In this document: piece after piece, positions 18,200 to 26,987 of the stretch
Layout: each line of letters opens with the position of its first letter
Position numbering within the stretch: the stretch's first letter is position 1
From: Chloracidobacterium sp.
GTDB lineage: Bacteria; Acidobacteriota; Blastocatellia; Pyrinomonadales; Pyrinomonadaceae
Direction of reading: 5' to 3'
Length of the DNA: 64,000 nt
NCBI GenBank assembly: GCA_016716365.1
Contig: JADJWM010000003.1
Location: 314,001 to 378,000 of the forward strand
Translations under genes and position numbers: made by a program
Notes under the pieces: model-generated
Databases searched by the model: none
Seen by the model: only the letters and a program-made list of their open reading frames with translations
Told to the model about the DNA's origin: nothing

Positions 18200-18847
18200 A
18201 TGCGGGAAGCGAAATTGAAATTCGAGCGCGAGGGTTTGGAGGGGATCATTCCGGTCGGAAGTTACCTGGCAGATGCCGCGGGCCGGTTCGGGGTGAGATT
18301 CGAGGAGAAATGCGTTACCGCGGAGGGCTCGCACCATTGCAAGATCAGGGTCACCGAGGGGGGAGACCTTCTGTCCGACCTTACGGAGACCGAATCGGAG
18401 AACCTCACTGAAACGGAACGTGGAGACGGTTGGAGGCTTGCGTGTCAGGTCAAGGTCGTTGAACCGGGAGAGATTGTTGTTATGACCGAGCAGAAGGAAG
18501 AAAAGGCCGCCGGCAAAGAAGCCGAGGCGGAACCGGAAGAAGATTATTCCAAGAAGTTCGCCGAACTGCCGTTGGAAAAGAAGATAGCGGAACTTGTGCG
18601 GCTCGAGGCAATTGCGTTCGGCGACACTGTTTCGTTCATTTTCAACTCACCATACCTTGTTTTCGATAAGGCTATGGACGTCCTGGCCGAATTCGGGATG
18701 AAAAAGGAAGTGCGTGAAAAGAGCGAGGCCCGTCCGGCCGAACATCTCGACCCCGAAAAGGACGGCAAAGGGCCGAAAGGCTCACGGGGCCGGACCGCGA
18801 AGCATAAAGAAAAGGCAAAAGAACCCGAAGCGGGTGCAGAAATTTGA
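18200..18847 (+). CDS. ferredoxin-fold (Fer2-like) protein with incomplete cysteine set
   Basis: Residues 1-98 of this 215-residue protein follow the pattern of a plant-type 2Fe-2S ferredoxin: IIPVGSYLADAAGRFGV, then a Cys loop, then 'GGDLLSDLTETESENLT', then 'WRLACQVKVV'. However only Cys38, Cys47 and Cys82 are present where four ligands are expected. Ser44 sits where the second Cys should be, and His45 and His46 follow it. The cluster is therefore either ligated unusually or lost. A charged linker, a short helical domain (about 110-175) and a Lys-rich tail follow. It lies directly after a Fur gene and overlaps the next gene's TTG start. The fold call is by eye and the function is unknown. 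Confidence 0.6.
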   Translation: MREAKLKFEREGLEGIIPVGSYLADAAGRFGVRFEEKCVTAEGSHHCKIRVTEGGDLLSDLTETESENLTETERGDGWRLACQVKVVEPGEIVVMTEQKEEKAAGKEAEAEPEEDYSKKFAELPLEKKIAELVRLEAIAFGDTVSFIFNSPYLVFDKAMDVLAEFGMKKEVREKSEARPAEHLDPEKDGKGPKGSRGRTAKHKEKAKEPEAGAEI

Positions 18848-19716
18848 GCGAAACGAGGATCCAGAAACGAAGCGGCGGGGCCTTGAAAGAGAAGGGCCAG
18901 TATCTACTTGCGTTCGGGGTCGTTGCTTCGATGCTGCTTGTGGCCGGCTTCCCGATCTTCGTTATTTTCTTCTTCGCGATATTTGCCTATTTCATTTTCA
19001 AGGTCTTCACCGGCGGACACCGCTACGAAACCCGCGATATCTTTGAATTTTACCTTGCCGCGAATGAGATCCTTCGGGACGATGGCCGCAACTGGTTCGG
19101 TTTTGAGATCCGGGACGCCCTCGAACGAGGCGAGAGCATTGTCCATCGTATGTCAGGCACGCCGCCTCTTGTCTATTTCGCCTTGGGTGCCCTTTATCAC
19201 AAGGCTGGAGAGCATCAAGCAGCGATCAACACGCTTTCGCAGGTGATCGAGAATGAAAAGGGAAACGAAGCGGCTTATGTAAACGCGACTGCCGAACTGA
19301 GGAATTACGTTAAGATCCTTCGAAAGATCGAAAGAGACCCAAGCGAGGCGCCGCTGACATCCGCGGCCATACGATCGCTCGAAAGGACGCGGCGGCTACG
19401 CGGAAAATTGATCCTCGAGGAAAGTCGTGCCGCCTATGTTGACCAGTCTTCGCGGCAGGCCGAACGTCAACGCCTGAGTAACGGCGGCCAACCGGTGCAT
19501 GAAACGCTGCCCGTGCACTATAACGGAGAGACAAGACATCCGGAGAAAGGGCAACAGGCCAAGCCGGTCCATGGTCGACCCGTTTCACATGCTGCGCCCG
19601 GGCAGGAAAACAGGGCCTCAAATGGAAATGCTGCTGATGGCACCCGCGATCCATTTGCCGATCGGAAGCCGATCAGTGAGGTTCTTCATGACATCTACGA
19701 CAAGAACGTCCAGTAG
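18844..19716 (+). CDS. membrane protein with TPR-like region
   Basis: The 290-residue protein uses a TTG start that overlaps the previous stop. Two close hydrophobic stretches (about 20-37 and 38-56) form a membrane hairpin near the N-terminus. Residues 60-180 are helical and include a TPR-like unit (VYFALGALYHKAGEHQAAINTLSQVIENEKG). The rest is a polar, His/Gly/Gln-rich, probably disordered tail ending in 'PISEVLHDIYDKNVQ'. I do not recognise a family. It ends the DUF2520-Fur-ferredoxin-like group and meets the reverse MscS gene tail to tail with 13 bases between the stops. It may be a scaffold protein of the inner membrane, which is speculation. Confidence 0.6.
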   Translation: MSETRIQKRSGGALKEKGQYLLAFGVVASMLLVAGFPIFVIFFFAIFAYFIFKVFTGGHRYETRDIFEFYLAANEILRDDGRNWFGFEIRDALERGESIVHRMSGTPPLVYFALGALYHKAGEHQAAINTLSQVIENEKGNEAAYVNATAELRNYVKILRKIERDPSEAPLTSAAIRSLERTRRLRGKLILEESRAAYVDQSSRQAERQRLSNGGQPVHETLPVHYNGETRHPEKGQQAKPVHGRPVSHAAPGQENRASNGNAADGTRDPFADRKPISEVLHDIYDKNVQ

Positions 19717-19729
19717 CTCCTGCACATCG

Positions 19730-21241
19730 TCATTTGATCCCGAAGAATTTCTTTATTGAAAGAACTACGCCGCTCCTGCGCTTTGCGACCTCCGCCGTGC
19801 CCTCCTCTTCGCTCTGAAGAGCCTCCCGCCGCTGCTCAATTTCCTCATATACCGCTTTGACCAGGTCAGGATTCGCCTCGAAGATCGGCTTCAGGGTCTC
19901 CTTTCTGATCTGAAGGACCTCGGTCTCGTCCTTAGCGGCTACGGTTGCGGATCGCGGCTCGCCCGTTAGCAAACTCATCTCCCCGAAATAATCACCCGGC
20001 CGGAGAGTATTGATGGTCATAACCTCGCCGCCCTGAAGGATCTGAACATCGACGCTGCCGCGGGTGATAATGAACATAGAATTGCCCTCGCGTCCGCGTC
20101 TGACGATCGCTTCACCCGGTGCGAAGACACGCGCCCGCGAGCCCTTGGCGAGTTGATCGAGTTCGCTCTCCGACAACGGCGAAAAGATCGGAACGCGGCT
20201 TAGCAGGTCTACGGTCGAATTCAAATTCTCCTCGGCGGTAAGCTCGGCCGGGGCCGACTGCATATACACCGTACGGGTCGGAAATGCGAAACCGATATTC
20301 TCGCGGCTGAATGCGTACCACACGCGTTGGCGGATCAAAGCGTCGGTTTCATTATATTTCGTATAATCTTCGGTCCAATACTTGATCTCCCAATCGATGC
20401 TGCTGTCGCCAAAGTTTCGGATGCGCACGATGGGCCTCTTTTTTGGCGACACATTCTCCACCTGGCGGACCGCTTCGCGAACGACCTGGATCGTTTTTGC
20501 CGGCGAATCTGTGTAAAGCGTATTGAAGAAGACGAGGCGGGCATTAAGATTGTCCTTGGGCGCCACCTCGATCGCCTCTTTGCCGAGGACCGCATTGCTC
20601 ATAATTATCAACTTGTTTTGAAACGTACGGATCCGCACGCCTCTCCAGGAAACGCTCTCGACCACGCCCGCCTTGCCAGTTGCAAGGGCAACGACGTCCC
20701 CGACCTGGAATGGCTGGTCCGCCTGCAGAGCGATCCCGGCAAACAAATTGCCCAACGTATCCTGCAGCGCAAGGCCGACGACTATGCCGACGATCGTGGA
20801 CCCCGTAAAAAGCGGCGCCAGCTCGACCTTTGGATAATGCGACTGAAAGATGATGAAAAATGCGACGATGTAGATGACGATCGAGACGACGGTCTTGAAA
20901 AGCGAAGCTACCTCGGATTGGCCGGCCTTAAAGATCGACGTCATCATCAGCAGCAGAAAGATGAAGCGGACGATGATAATGACCAGGACCATCCAGAGGA
21001 CGATCTTCGCGATCGTAAAGAGATTGAGCAAAAGGCCGAAGACGGTGACGGTCATGATGCCCGTCCCAGCACCGTCGGCCGAGACCATCTGGCCGTCCGG
21101 CCCGACAGAAATGCCCATCTGATCCATCGCCAGTGACCTGATCGCGGTCTCGATAAAGGGGAGGACCGTCAACATGGCGATCACGCCGGCGGCAAGGACG
21201 ACGAAAAATGTTGCGCTTCTCTGCAGATTCGATGTCGCCAT
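19730..21241 (-). CDS. MscS-type mechanosensitive channel with C-terminal cyclic nucleotide-binding domain
   Basis: The 503-residue protein has four to five hydrophobic segments (about 12-30, 65-100, 115-140), then an MscS pore and beta domain (about 145-330). Its pore region is 'GLALQDTLGNLFAGIAL', followed by 'FQVGDVVALATGKAGVVESVSWRGVRI'. A cyclic nucleotide-binding domain follows (about 355-475) with 'GEAIVRRGREGNSMFIITRGSVDVQI' and the phosphate-cassette-like 'GDYFGEMSLLTGEPRSATV'. This matches the group of bacterial MscS channels gated or tuned by cyclic nucleotides. The last 25 residues are polar. It is the second gene of a reverse pair with the Nramp transporter, nine bases downstream of it. 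Confidence 0.9.
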   Translation of the reverse strand: MATSNLQRSATFFVVLAAGVIAMLTVLPFIETAIRSLAMDQMGISVGPDGQMVSADGAGTGIMTVTVFGLLLNLFTIAKIVLWMVLVIIIVRFIFLLLMMTSIFKAGQSEVASLFKTVVSIVIYIVAFFIIFQSHYPKVELAPLFTGSTIVGIVVGLALQDTLGNLFAGIALQADQPFQVGDVVALATGKAGVVESVSWRGVRIRTFQNKLIIMSNAVLGKEAIEVAPKDNLNARLVFFNTLYTDSPAKTIQVVREAVRQVENVSPKKRPIVRIRNFGDSSIDWEIKYWTEDYTKYNETDALIRQRVWYAFSRENIGFAFPTRTVYMQSAPAELTAEENLNSTVDLLSRVPIFSPLSESELDQLAKGSRARVFAPGEAIVRRGREGNSMFIITRGSVDVQILQGGEVMTINTLRPGDYFGEMSLLTGEPRSATVAAKDETEVLQIRKETLKPIFEANPDLVKAVYEEIEQRREALQSEEEGTAEVAKRRSGVVLSIKKFFGIK

Positions 21242-21250
21242 AAAAATCGG

Positions 21251-22558
21251 CTAAAACATATCAGCAATCGTTTTAGCAATCAACATAATGGAAAGCGCGG
21301 ACACGGTCAGGGTTATCGTCCAGGCGAGCAAGTTGAACCAGCGGCTGTTCGCGTGTTCGCCCATTATCTCGCGGTTGCTCGCAAGCTTGACGATCGCGCC
21401 GAGGATCACCGGCAGCAGCAGCCCGTTCACGCATTGCGTAAACACGAGGAGCTTTATCTGCGGGATGCCCGGGATCAGCGCGACAACGCAGCCGACCACT
21501 ATGAGTGCCGTGAAGATCCCAAGAAACGTCGGCGCTTCGCGAAAAGAACGAGAAAGGCCCTTTTCAAATCCCAAAGCCTCACTGATGGAGTAAGCGGTCG
21601 AGAGCGGCAATACGCCCATCGCCAGCATTGCCGCCCCGAATAGGCCGACGGCAAAGAGGTATTTCGCATATTCCCCCGCCAGCGGTGCGAGGGCTCCGGC
21701 CGCGGTAGCCGCCGAATCGATCTCGTAGATCCCGCGGGTATGGAGCGTCGCGGCGGTCGCGATCATGATGAACGCGCCGATCGCGCATGCGAAGATGGTC
21801 CCCGTGATGACGTCGGCACGTGCCAGCGGGAGGTCGTCATCGTCCAGGCCCTTCTCGACGACCGACGACTGAACAAATACCTGCATGAACGGCGTGATCG
21901 TCGTCCCGATCAGGGCCATAATTGTGAAAAGGTATGCCGTTTCGGCGGTAAAGACGGGCCGGACGAAACCGGACGCGACCTCGCCGACGTCAGGCTTAGC
22001 CATGATCGCCGAGACGATGTAGGTCAGAAAGACGAGCGACATCGCCATAAAAACCCGCTCGACCCTTTGCTGGGTCCCGCGGACGACGAGCCACCATATC
22101 GACCCGGCGGCGAGCGGCAGCGAGAGATATCTGGGTATCCCGACCAGCTCCGATGCCTGGGCGATCCCGACGAATTCCGATATAACGACGCCGGTGTTCG
22201 CGATCAGGAGTGCGAGCATCACAAGCGCCGTCCAGCGGACGCCGAATTGCTCGCGGATCAGGTCCGCAAGGCCCTGCCCGGTCACCACGCCCATCCTGAC
22301 GCACATTTCCTGGACCACGACCAGGCTGATTGTCATTGGAATGAAGGTCCAGAGCAGTCCGTAGCCGAAAAAGGCACCGGTGCTGGAGTAGGTGGCTATG
22401 CCGCTGGCGTCATTACCGGCGTTCGCGGCTATCAGGCCGGGGCCGAGGACGGCCAGGAAGGCGATCAGGCGATACTGCGCAAGCCGGGCACCGAGCCGGG
22501 CATAGGCCCCGCGCGAATTCCGCACAAGCCGCTTCGGTGTAAGGCGTGACCAGAACAT
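21251..22558 (-). CDS. Nramp-superfamily divalent metal transporter, non-canonical clade
   Basis: The 435-residue protein has about 11 membrane segments in the LeuT-like Nramp arrangement. The first helix reads GPGLIAANAGNDASGIATYS. By alignment the canonical metal-binding DPGN is replaced by DASG, and the sixth-helix motif containing Met-Pro-His is replaced by 'GTTITPFMQ'. Classical Mn/Fe transporters keep both motifs, so the substrate here is probably different. Such changes are known in Nramp relatives that carry magnesium or whose substrate is undefined. The long N-terminal 30 residues are basic and cytoplasmic. It is the first gene of the Nramp-MscS pair. Superfamily firm, substrate open. 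Confidence 0.85.
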   Translation of the reverse strand: MFWSRLTPKRLVRNSRGAYARLGARLAQYRLIAFLAVLGPGLIAANAGNDASGIATYSSTGAFFGYGLLWTFIPMTISLVVVQEMCVRMGVVTGQGLADLIREQFGVRWTALVMLALLIANTGVVISEFVGIAQASELVGIPRYLSLPLAAGSIWWLVVRGTQQRVERVFMAMSLVFLTYIVSAIMAKPDVGEVASGFVRPVFTAETAYLFTIMALIGTTITPFMQVFVQSSVVEKGLDDDDLPLARADVITGTIFACAIGAFIMIATAATLHTRGIYEIDSAATAAGALAPLAGEYAKYLFAVGLFGAAMLAMGVLPLSTAYSISEALGFEKGLSRSFREAPTFLGIFTALIVVGCVVALIPGIPQIKLLVFTQCVNGLLLPVILGAIVKLASNREIMGEHANSRWFNLLAWTITLTVSALSIMLIAKTIADMF

Positions 22559-22635
22559 TAACGCAACTATCGCCGTCGATCATTTTTTTAGCATTTGGCC
22601 CTCTCAGGCCCACTGGGAACTCTGAATATAGCCTT

Positions 22636-22842
22636 TTTGGCCGCCGGATAAAAGCAGTCGAACGGTCTTCAGGGCCAATTTCCCGTTCGACATGGCGCCG
22701 GCGAAAGGCAGAAACCCGCGCGGTAGCAAGGGTGTTCTTGTTTGGCCGCTGGTTAAAAGCAGTCGAACGGCCTTCAAGGCCAAAGACCCATTCGACATGG
22801 TGCCGGCGAAAGGCAGAAACCCGCGCGGTAGCAAGGGTGTTC
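22636..22842. repeat. tandem direct repeat, two copies, period 105 bp
   Basis: Two copies (about 22636-22737 and 22741-22842) are strongly similar, with the 3' 45 bases almost identical. Each copy holds an inverted repeat of type GTCGAACGG...CCGTTCGAC (22657-22665 with 22683-22691 in copy one; the second copy has one mismatch). The period is 35 codons, but no convincing gene uses it. The stretch lies in the 797-base gap between the Nramp gene and the broken ATPase gene. The part from 22843 to 23044 shows nothing I recognise. Confidence 0.8.
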
Positions 22843-23044
22843 CCGGTTCCGTCACGATCCACGGTCACCGAGTAAGAAGACACACTCCCTACAGGTCGTG
22901 TTTCCGCCTTTGTCGTCCTGTATCGCGTCATCGGCCTCGCCGAGCGAACCGGCGAGATCCAATATCGGCCTCAAGCGGCTCCGCCGAATAGCGGTGCCGT
23001 CGGGCTTGCGTCGTTCTTGTCGCCAACGGCGACGGATATTAAAG

Positions 23045-23206
23045 CCTGGGGTGGAGGCTTGGCGGAACCCCAGGTGCCAGATCCATCCCATTTCCGTCCC
23101 TGTAGGGGACGAATAATTATATTGCTCCCCTACAGGGAGCCGGTGTCGCGGCCGGCCGTGACCCAGGGTTTCACCCTGGGCTTTAATATTTGTCACCTTT
23201 GGTGAC
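23045..23206. repeat. cluster of palindromes in intergenic DNA
   Basis: Four inverted repeats follow one another: CCTGGGGT/ACCCCAGG (23045-23052, 23067-23074); a 13-bp pair TCCCTGTAGGGGA with its exact complement (23097-23109, 23126-23138), each arm itself nearly palindromic; CCCAGGGT/ACCCTGGG (23162-23169, 23173-23180); and GTCACC/GGTGAC (23192-23197, 23201-23206). The density suggests a mobile or repeated palindromic element rather than one terminator. The following 150 bases up to the ATPase gene hold a possible promoter with TATAGT at 23305-23310, which I cannot confirm. Confidence 0.7.
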
Positions 23207-23355
23207 GCGAGAGGGAACTCGATCGACGCCGACGTTGGATCGAGCGCCCGCCAATCCTGTCGAGCGGCCGATCGGGCATCTCATACTTGCAACAGTCGAC
23301 CAAGTATAGTACACTCGTATCGTGATATGTAACGATCGTTTCAACGAGGTATTTT

Positions 23356-24546
23356 ATGGCGCGGGATGACGAGGAAACGCTTGGGTTGGGTGGGGACAGT
23401 GATTATGATTCGATGATCGGGTGGGAGCCGGAGAGTGTCAGGAAGCTGAAGGCGCGGAAGAAGAAGGTGGTTGAGAAGGGGGAGCCGGAGGTTGTGTTTG
23501 CGCGGTCGATGAATGATTGGCTGAGGAACTCGTTTCCGCTTTCGGTGGAGGACTCGCTGTTTGGGCCGTTTTGGCGGCGAGGCGAGCTGGCTGTGATGTT
23601 CTCGTCGTCCGGTGTCGGCAAAAGTTTGCTGGCGACGTAGATCGCGGAATACCTGACCCGCGGGTTTCGGATGGAGCCGTTCGGGATGCCGAAGGTTTGC
23701 GAACCGGATCGCGTGCTGTATCTCGATTTTGAGCTTTCGCGCGATCAGCTTCTCTCCCGATATTCGTTGCCGGGCAATGACGGGCTTCCGGGCAAGGACG
23801 TTTATGAATTTTCCTCGAACCTGATCCGCACCGAAAATTACTGGAACGGCCGGCTCGCCGCCGGGTACGACAGCTTTGCGGACATGCTCTTCGACCAACT
23901 CTGCGCGATGGTGCAGGACGGCCGTTTCGAGACGCTGATAGTCGACAACATAACATTCCTCGACCGGCCCTCGACCGTGAACACCGACGTCTCGCTCGGC
24001 ATAATGCGCCGGCTTAATGAATTAAAAAAGTTCGAGTTCTGCTCGATCCTCGTCCTCGCCCATACCGGAAAATCAGCAGGCCCGCCCGGGCCATTGTCGG
24101 AAGCAGATCTGCAGGGTTCGGTGAACATATGCAACTTTGCTGATTCGGTGTTCGCGATGGGCCGCAGCGCGGTCGACCCGGATCAGCGGTATCTGAAACA
24201 GATAAAGTGCCGCTCCGGGCGGATGGAATATGACACTCGTAATGTGCCGGTGTTTACGCTCGGCAGATTCGATCTCGCCGCTTCGATGGGGGTTGTCGCG
24301 AACGGCCGCCCGCCGCTGTGCAACTTTCTCGGCTTTACATTCGACGAATACCGCGAGGAAAAGGACCTCGTCGCCCGCACCCGCCTCGTGGAGCAAGCCT
24401 GGCATCTCGACCAACGCGTCAGGGCCCGAAAACTCGCCCGGCAGGGACGATCGCTCGCCGCCATCGCCGCCGAGATCGGCGTTTCAAAAGCTACAGCACA
24501 ACGTTATGTCAATCAGCGTAAACCACAGCATGCACGAGCTTTATAA
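23356..24546 (+). pseudogene. RepA/AAA_25-like ATPase with C-terminal helix-turn-helix, split by one in-frame TAG
   Basis: One continuous frame of 396 codons is interrupted only by TAG at 23638-23640, four codons after the Walker A motif SSSGVGKS. On both sides the frame reads as one protein: GELAVMF and Walker A before the stop, then IAEYLTRGF, 'RVLYLDFELS', Walker B 'ETLIVDNITFL', and 'SILVLAHTGKS' after it. This is the order of RepA-like hexameric helicase ATPases (AAA_25). The last 40 residues form a resolvase-like HTH (RSLAAIAAEIGVSKATAQRYVNQ). A single C-to-T change from CAG (Gln) would create this stop. GAGG at 23346-23349 supports the start. It could be a recent pseudogene, a sequencing error or, less likely, a read-through gene. 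Such ATPases often belong to mobile DNA. Confidence 0.8.
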
Positions 24547-24553
24547 GAAAACT

Positions 24554-24655
24554 CGTCTCACATCACGCCTCTCTCTTCGGAGTGAGACGATATTGGAGCT
24601 AAAAGTTGTGACGACAGAGATTAGGTCGTCTCACTGTGAGACGGTTTGTGAGACG
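24554..24655. promoter_or_regulatory. five copies of octamer GTGAGACG, likely protein-binding sites
   Basis: The octamer occurs on the forward strand at 24582-24589, 24636-24643 and 24648-24655, and on the reverse strand at 24554-24561 and 24627-24634. The pair 24627-24643 forms a palindrome with a single central base, and 24554/24582 form a wider inverted pair. Five exact copies in 102 bases are not expected by chance. They lie between the RepA-like ATPase gene and ggt, so they could be iteron-like sites for that ATPase's replicon, or operators controlling ggt. Confidence 0.7.
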
Positions 24656-24703
24656 CCCGGTGGCGGTCTGACTGGGGGGTTGAAATCTGCTAAAGTGCAA
24701 CTT

Positions 24704-26424
24704 ATGAAAAATAAGATCAGGACAGGCGCCGGTTGGCTGCTGATAGTGTGTGTTTTGCTGCTGAACGTGCCGGTGGCGGGATTGGCGCCCGAACCGGCTC
24801 GCGGAAAGAACGCGATGGTCGCGTCGCAGCACGAGCTGGCGTCGAAGGCGGGCGTGGACGTGCTGAAGAAAGGCGGGAACGCGGTGGACGCTGCGATCGC
24901 AGTCGGCCTGGCCCTTGCGGTCGTTTATCCGGAAGCGGGGAACATCGGCGGCGGCGGCTTTATGGTCATCCGCAAGCCCGACGGCAAGGCCTTTGCCATC
25001 GACTACCGCGAAATGGCCCCGGCGGCCGCCCACAGGGACATCTTTGTCGATAAGGAAGGCAAGCTGATCAGCGGCGAGGGCGGATCGACCGTCGGCTACA
25101 GGGCTTCGGGCGTGCCGGGCACGATGGCGGGCTTCGATCTGGCCTTTAAGAAGCACGGCTCGGGCAAAGTGAAGTGGGGGGAACTCGTCGAACCAGCACG
25201 GAGGCTCGCGGTGGACGGCTACGTCCTCTCTTACCGGCTCGCGGTCCTTTTTTACGCCTATCGCGAGCAACTTGCGAAGTACCCGGACAGCAACCGGATC
25301 TTCCTGAATAACGGCAAATACCTTGATGAAGGCGACATCCTGAAACAACCGGAGCTCGGGGCCACGCTGGCTCGGATCCAGAAGCAGGGAGCGACGGAAT
25401 TCTACACCGGCGAGACGGCGCGGCTGATCGCGGCCGACATGAAGGCGAACAATGGCCTCATCACGCTCGAAGACCTGAAAAATTACGTCGCGAAGGAACG
25501 CGAGCCGCTCCGGGGGACCTATCGCGGGCACGAGATAATCACGATGCCGCCGCCGAGTTCCGGCGGGCTCGTCATGCTTCAAGTACTGAATATGCTGGAG
25601 CCGCACGACGTGAAGTCCTTTGGGCATAATTCGGCCGCGATGGTCCATTTGCTGACCGAGGCTTCGCGACGCGCGTTCGCAGACCGCGCCGAATACATGG
25701 CGGACCCTGATTTTGCGGACGTGCCGGCCCCATCCTGATCGATAAAAAATACAGCACGGAAAGGATGTCTAAATTTGAACGGACGAAGGCGACACCCAGC
25801 TCCGATTTGAAGCCCGGCGTGATCGTCAGGTCGGAAGGGAACGACACGACGCATTACACCATCATCGATAAGGACGGGATGGTGGTCTCGAATACCTACA
25901 CGATCAACGATCTTTACGGTTCGAGGGTCACGGCGAAAGGAACCGGCATTCTCCTGAACGACGAAATGGACGATTTCGCGGCAAGGCCGGGCCAACCGAA
26001 TCTTTTCGGGCTGGTGCAGGGCGAACGCAACAAGGTCGAGGGCGGAAAGCGGCCCTTATCGTCGATGACGCCGACGATCGTGATGAGAAAAGACGGCACG
26101 CCGTGGTTCGCACTCGGCGCACGCGGCGGGCCGAGGATAATCTCGGCGGTCATGCAAAGCGTGATAAACGTGATCGACTTCGGGATGAACATCCAAGAGG
26201 CCATCGATGCGCCGCGGGTCCATCATCAGTGGCTGCCCGACCAGATCTATTACGAACCGTTCGGCCTCTCGGCGGATACGATGGCCATACTCGGAAGCTA
26301 TGGGCACAAGTTTCCGGAGCGGCCGGGCGGCATCGCTTCGGCGACGGCGATCATGATCAATAATGAAGGTGTGCGGCTGGGTGCGATCGATTCAAGGAGC
26401 GACGGAGCGGCGATAGGTTACTGA
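24704..26424 (+). pseudogene. ggt: gamma-glutamyltransferase split by a frameshift
   Basis: The enzyme cleaves the gamma-glutamyl bond of glutathione in the periplasm and matures by self-cleavage. The first part (24704-25738, signal peptide at residues 8-28, 'GGNAVDAAIAVGLALAVV', 'GNIGGGGFMV', 'PPPSSGGLVMLQVLNML') gives most of the large subunit and then stops. The rest continues in another frame from about 25726 (GPILIDKKYSTERMSKF) with the catalytic Thr in TTHYTIIDKDG (codon 25846-25848) and the C-terminal 'GGPRIISAVMQSVINVIDFGMNIQEAIDAPRVHHQW'. Loss of one base near the GGCCCC run around 25726-25731 would explain it. All conserved parts are otherwise intact, so a sequencing error or a very recent mutation is likely. 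It ends tail to tail with the zinc-ribbon gene, overlapping by seven bases. Confidence 0.85.
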
Positions 26425-26975
26425 TCCGCGTCTTTCTCGTTTGCCAGGAGCTTTGTGGTGCTGTCGGTGACGCTCATCGGGACGCCGAGTTCATTCGTAT
26501 CACGCCATTTTCCCGTCTGCGGTTGAGAATATACACTCGCGGGCACGGGTTCACCGGCCGGCAATTCGGCTTTGCCCCTCGCGCGGTTGAAATAACGCTG
26601 CGGCATCGAGAAAAGGTCTGTATCCCCCGCACCTTGCGGCTCTCCGGATTCGAACATCAGAGCGTAGACGATCCTCAAAAGGCCCCCAAAAGTGAGCGAG
26701 ATGGTGGCGATCGCGGCAAGAAAGGGCTCGGTGTTGGTCGCGACGTGGAACAAGGCGGCCAATGGGACAAGAAGGAATGTCAAAAGAAAAATGAATACTC
26801 CCTGCTTGATCCCGCGCTTCTTTGGCGAGTCTCTTTTCTTTCCTGCGAGCGGCGCGCCGGGAAATTCGCCGTCGCCTGCGAGCAATGCGGAGACGCCCAT
26901 CATCGAAAATCCGCACTTGGAACAAAAGCGGATCTCGTCGGATATCTGTTGCTGGCCGCATTTGGGGCAATGCAT
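26418..26975 (-). CDS. zinc-ribbon membrane protein, paralogue 1
   Basis: The 185-residue protein starts with a zinc ribbon of two Cys pairs (Cys3-x2-Cys6 and Cys18-x2-Cys21). A basic linker is followed by two membrane segments (about 58-80 and 84-108) and a polar tail rich in Pro and Gln. It ends in a short conserved stretch 'SVTDSTTKLLANE'. The next gene upstream encodes a paralogue with the same ribbon, two membrane segments and a near-identical tail 'SVTESTTKLL'. Zinc-ribbon membrane proteins of this size are common in Acidobacteria-like genomes and uncharacterised. The shared tail suggests a functional docking motif. It is 12 bases downstream of its paralogue. Function unknown. Confidence 0.75.
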   Translation of the reverse strand: MHCPKCGQQQISDEIRFCSKCGFSMMGVSALLAGDGEFPGAPLAGKKRDSPKKRGIKQGVFIFLLTFLLVPLAALFHVATNTEPFLAAIATISLTFGGLLRIVYALMFESGEPQGAGDTDLFSMPQRYFNRARGKAELPAGEPVPASVYSQPQTGKWRDTNELGVPMSVTDSTTKLLANEKDADQ

Positions 26976-26987
26976 CGTTAAATGTAC

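Noticed and set aside
20327..21136. Long forward frame (269 codons) opposite the MscS gene
   Set aside because: It is the complement of a clearly conserved channel gene. Its product is a low-complexity Asp/Arg/His-rich sequence with no family features.
21740..22549. Long forward frame (269 codons) opposite the Nramp gene
   Set aside because: Same reason: mirror frame of a conserved membrane protein gene, rich in Arg, Asp and His, no start signal.
22636..22842. CRISPR-like repeats
   Set aside because: There are only two long copies of 105 bases with no short repeat/spacer pattern and no cas genes.
23638..23640. TAG read as pyrrolysine or another recoded amino acid in the ATPase gene
   Set aside because: No pyl genes or recoding signals are visible, and a simple Gln codon change or base-calling error is enough.
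24599..25648. 349-codon reverse frame opposite ggt
   Set aside because: ggt motifs on the forward strand are unmistakable. The reverse product is Arg/His-rich and unlike any protein I know.
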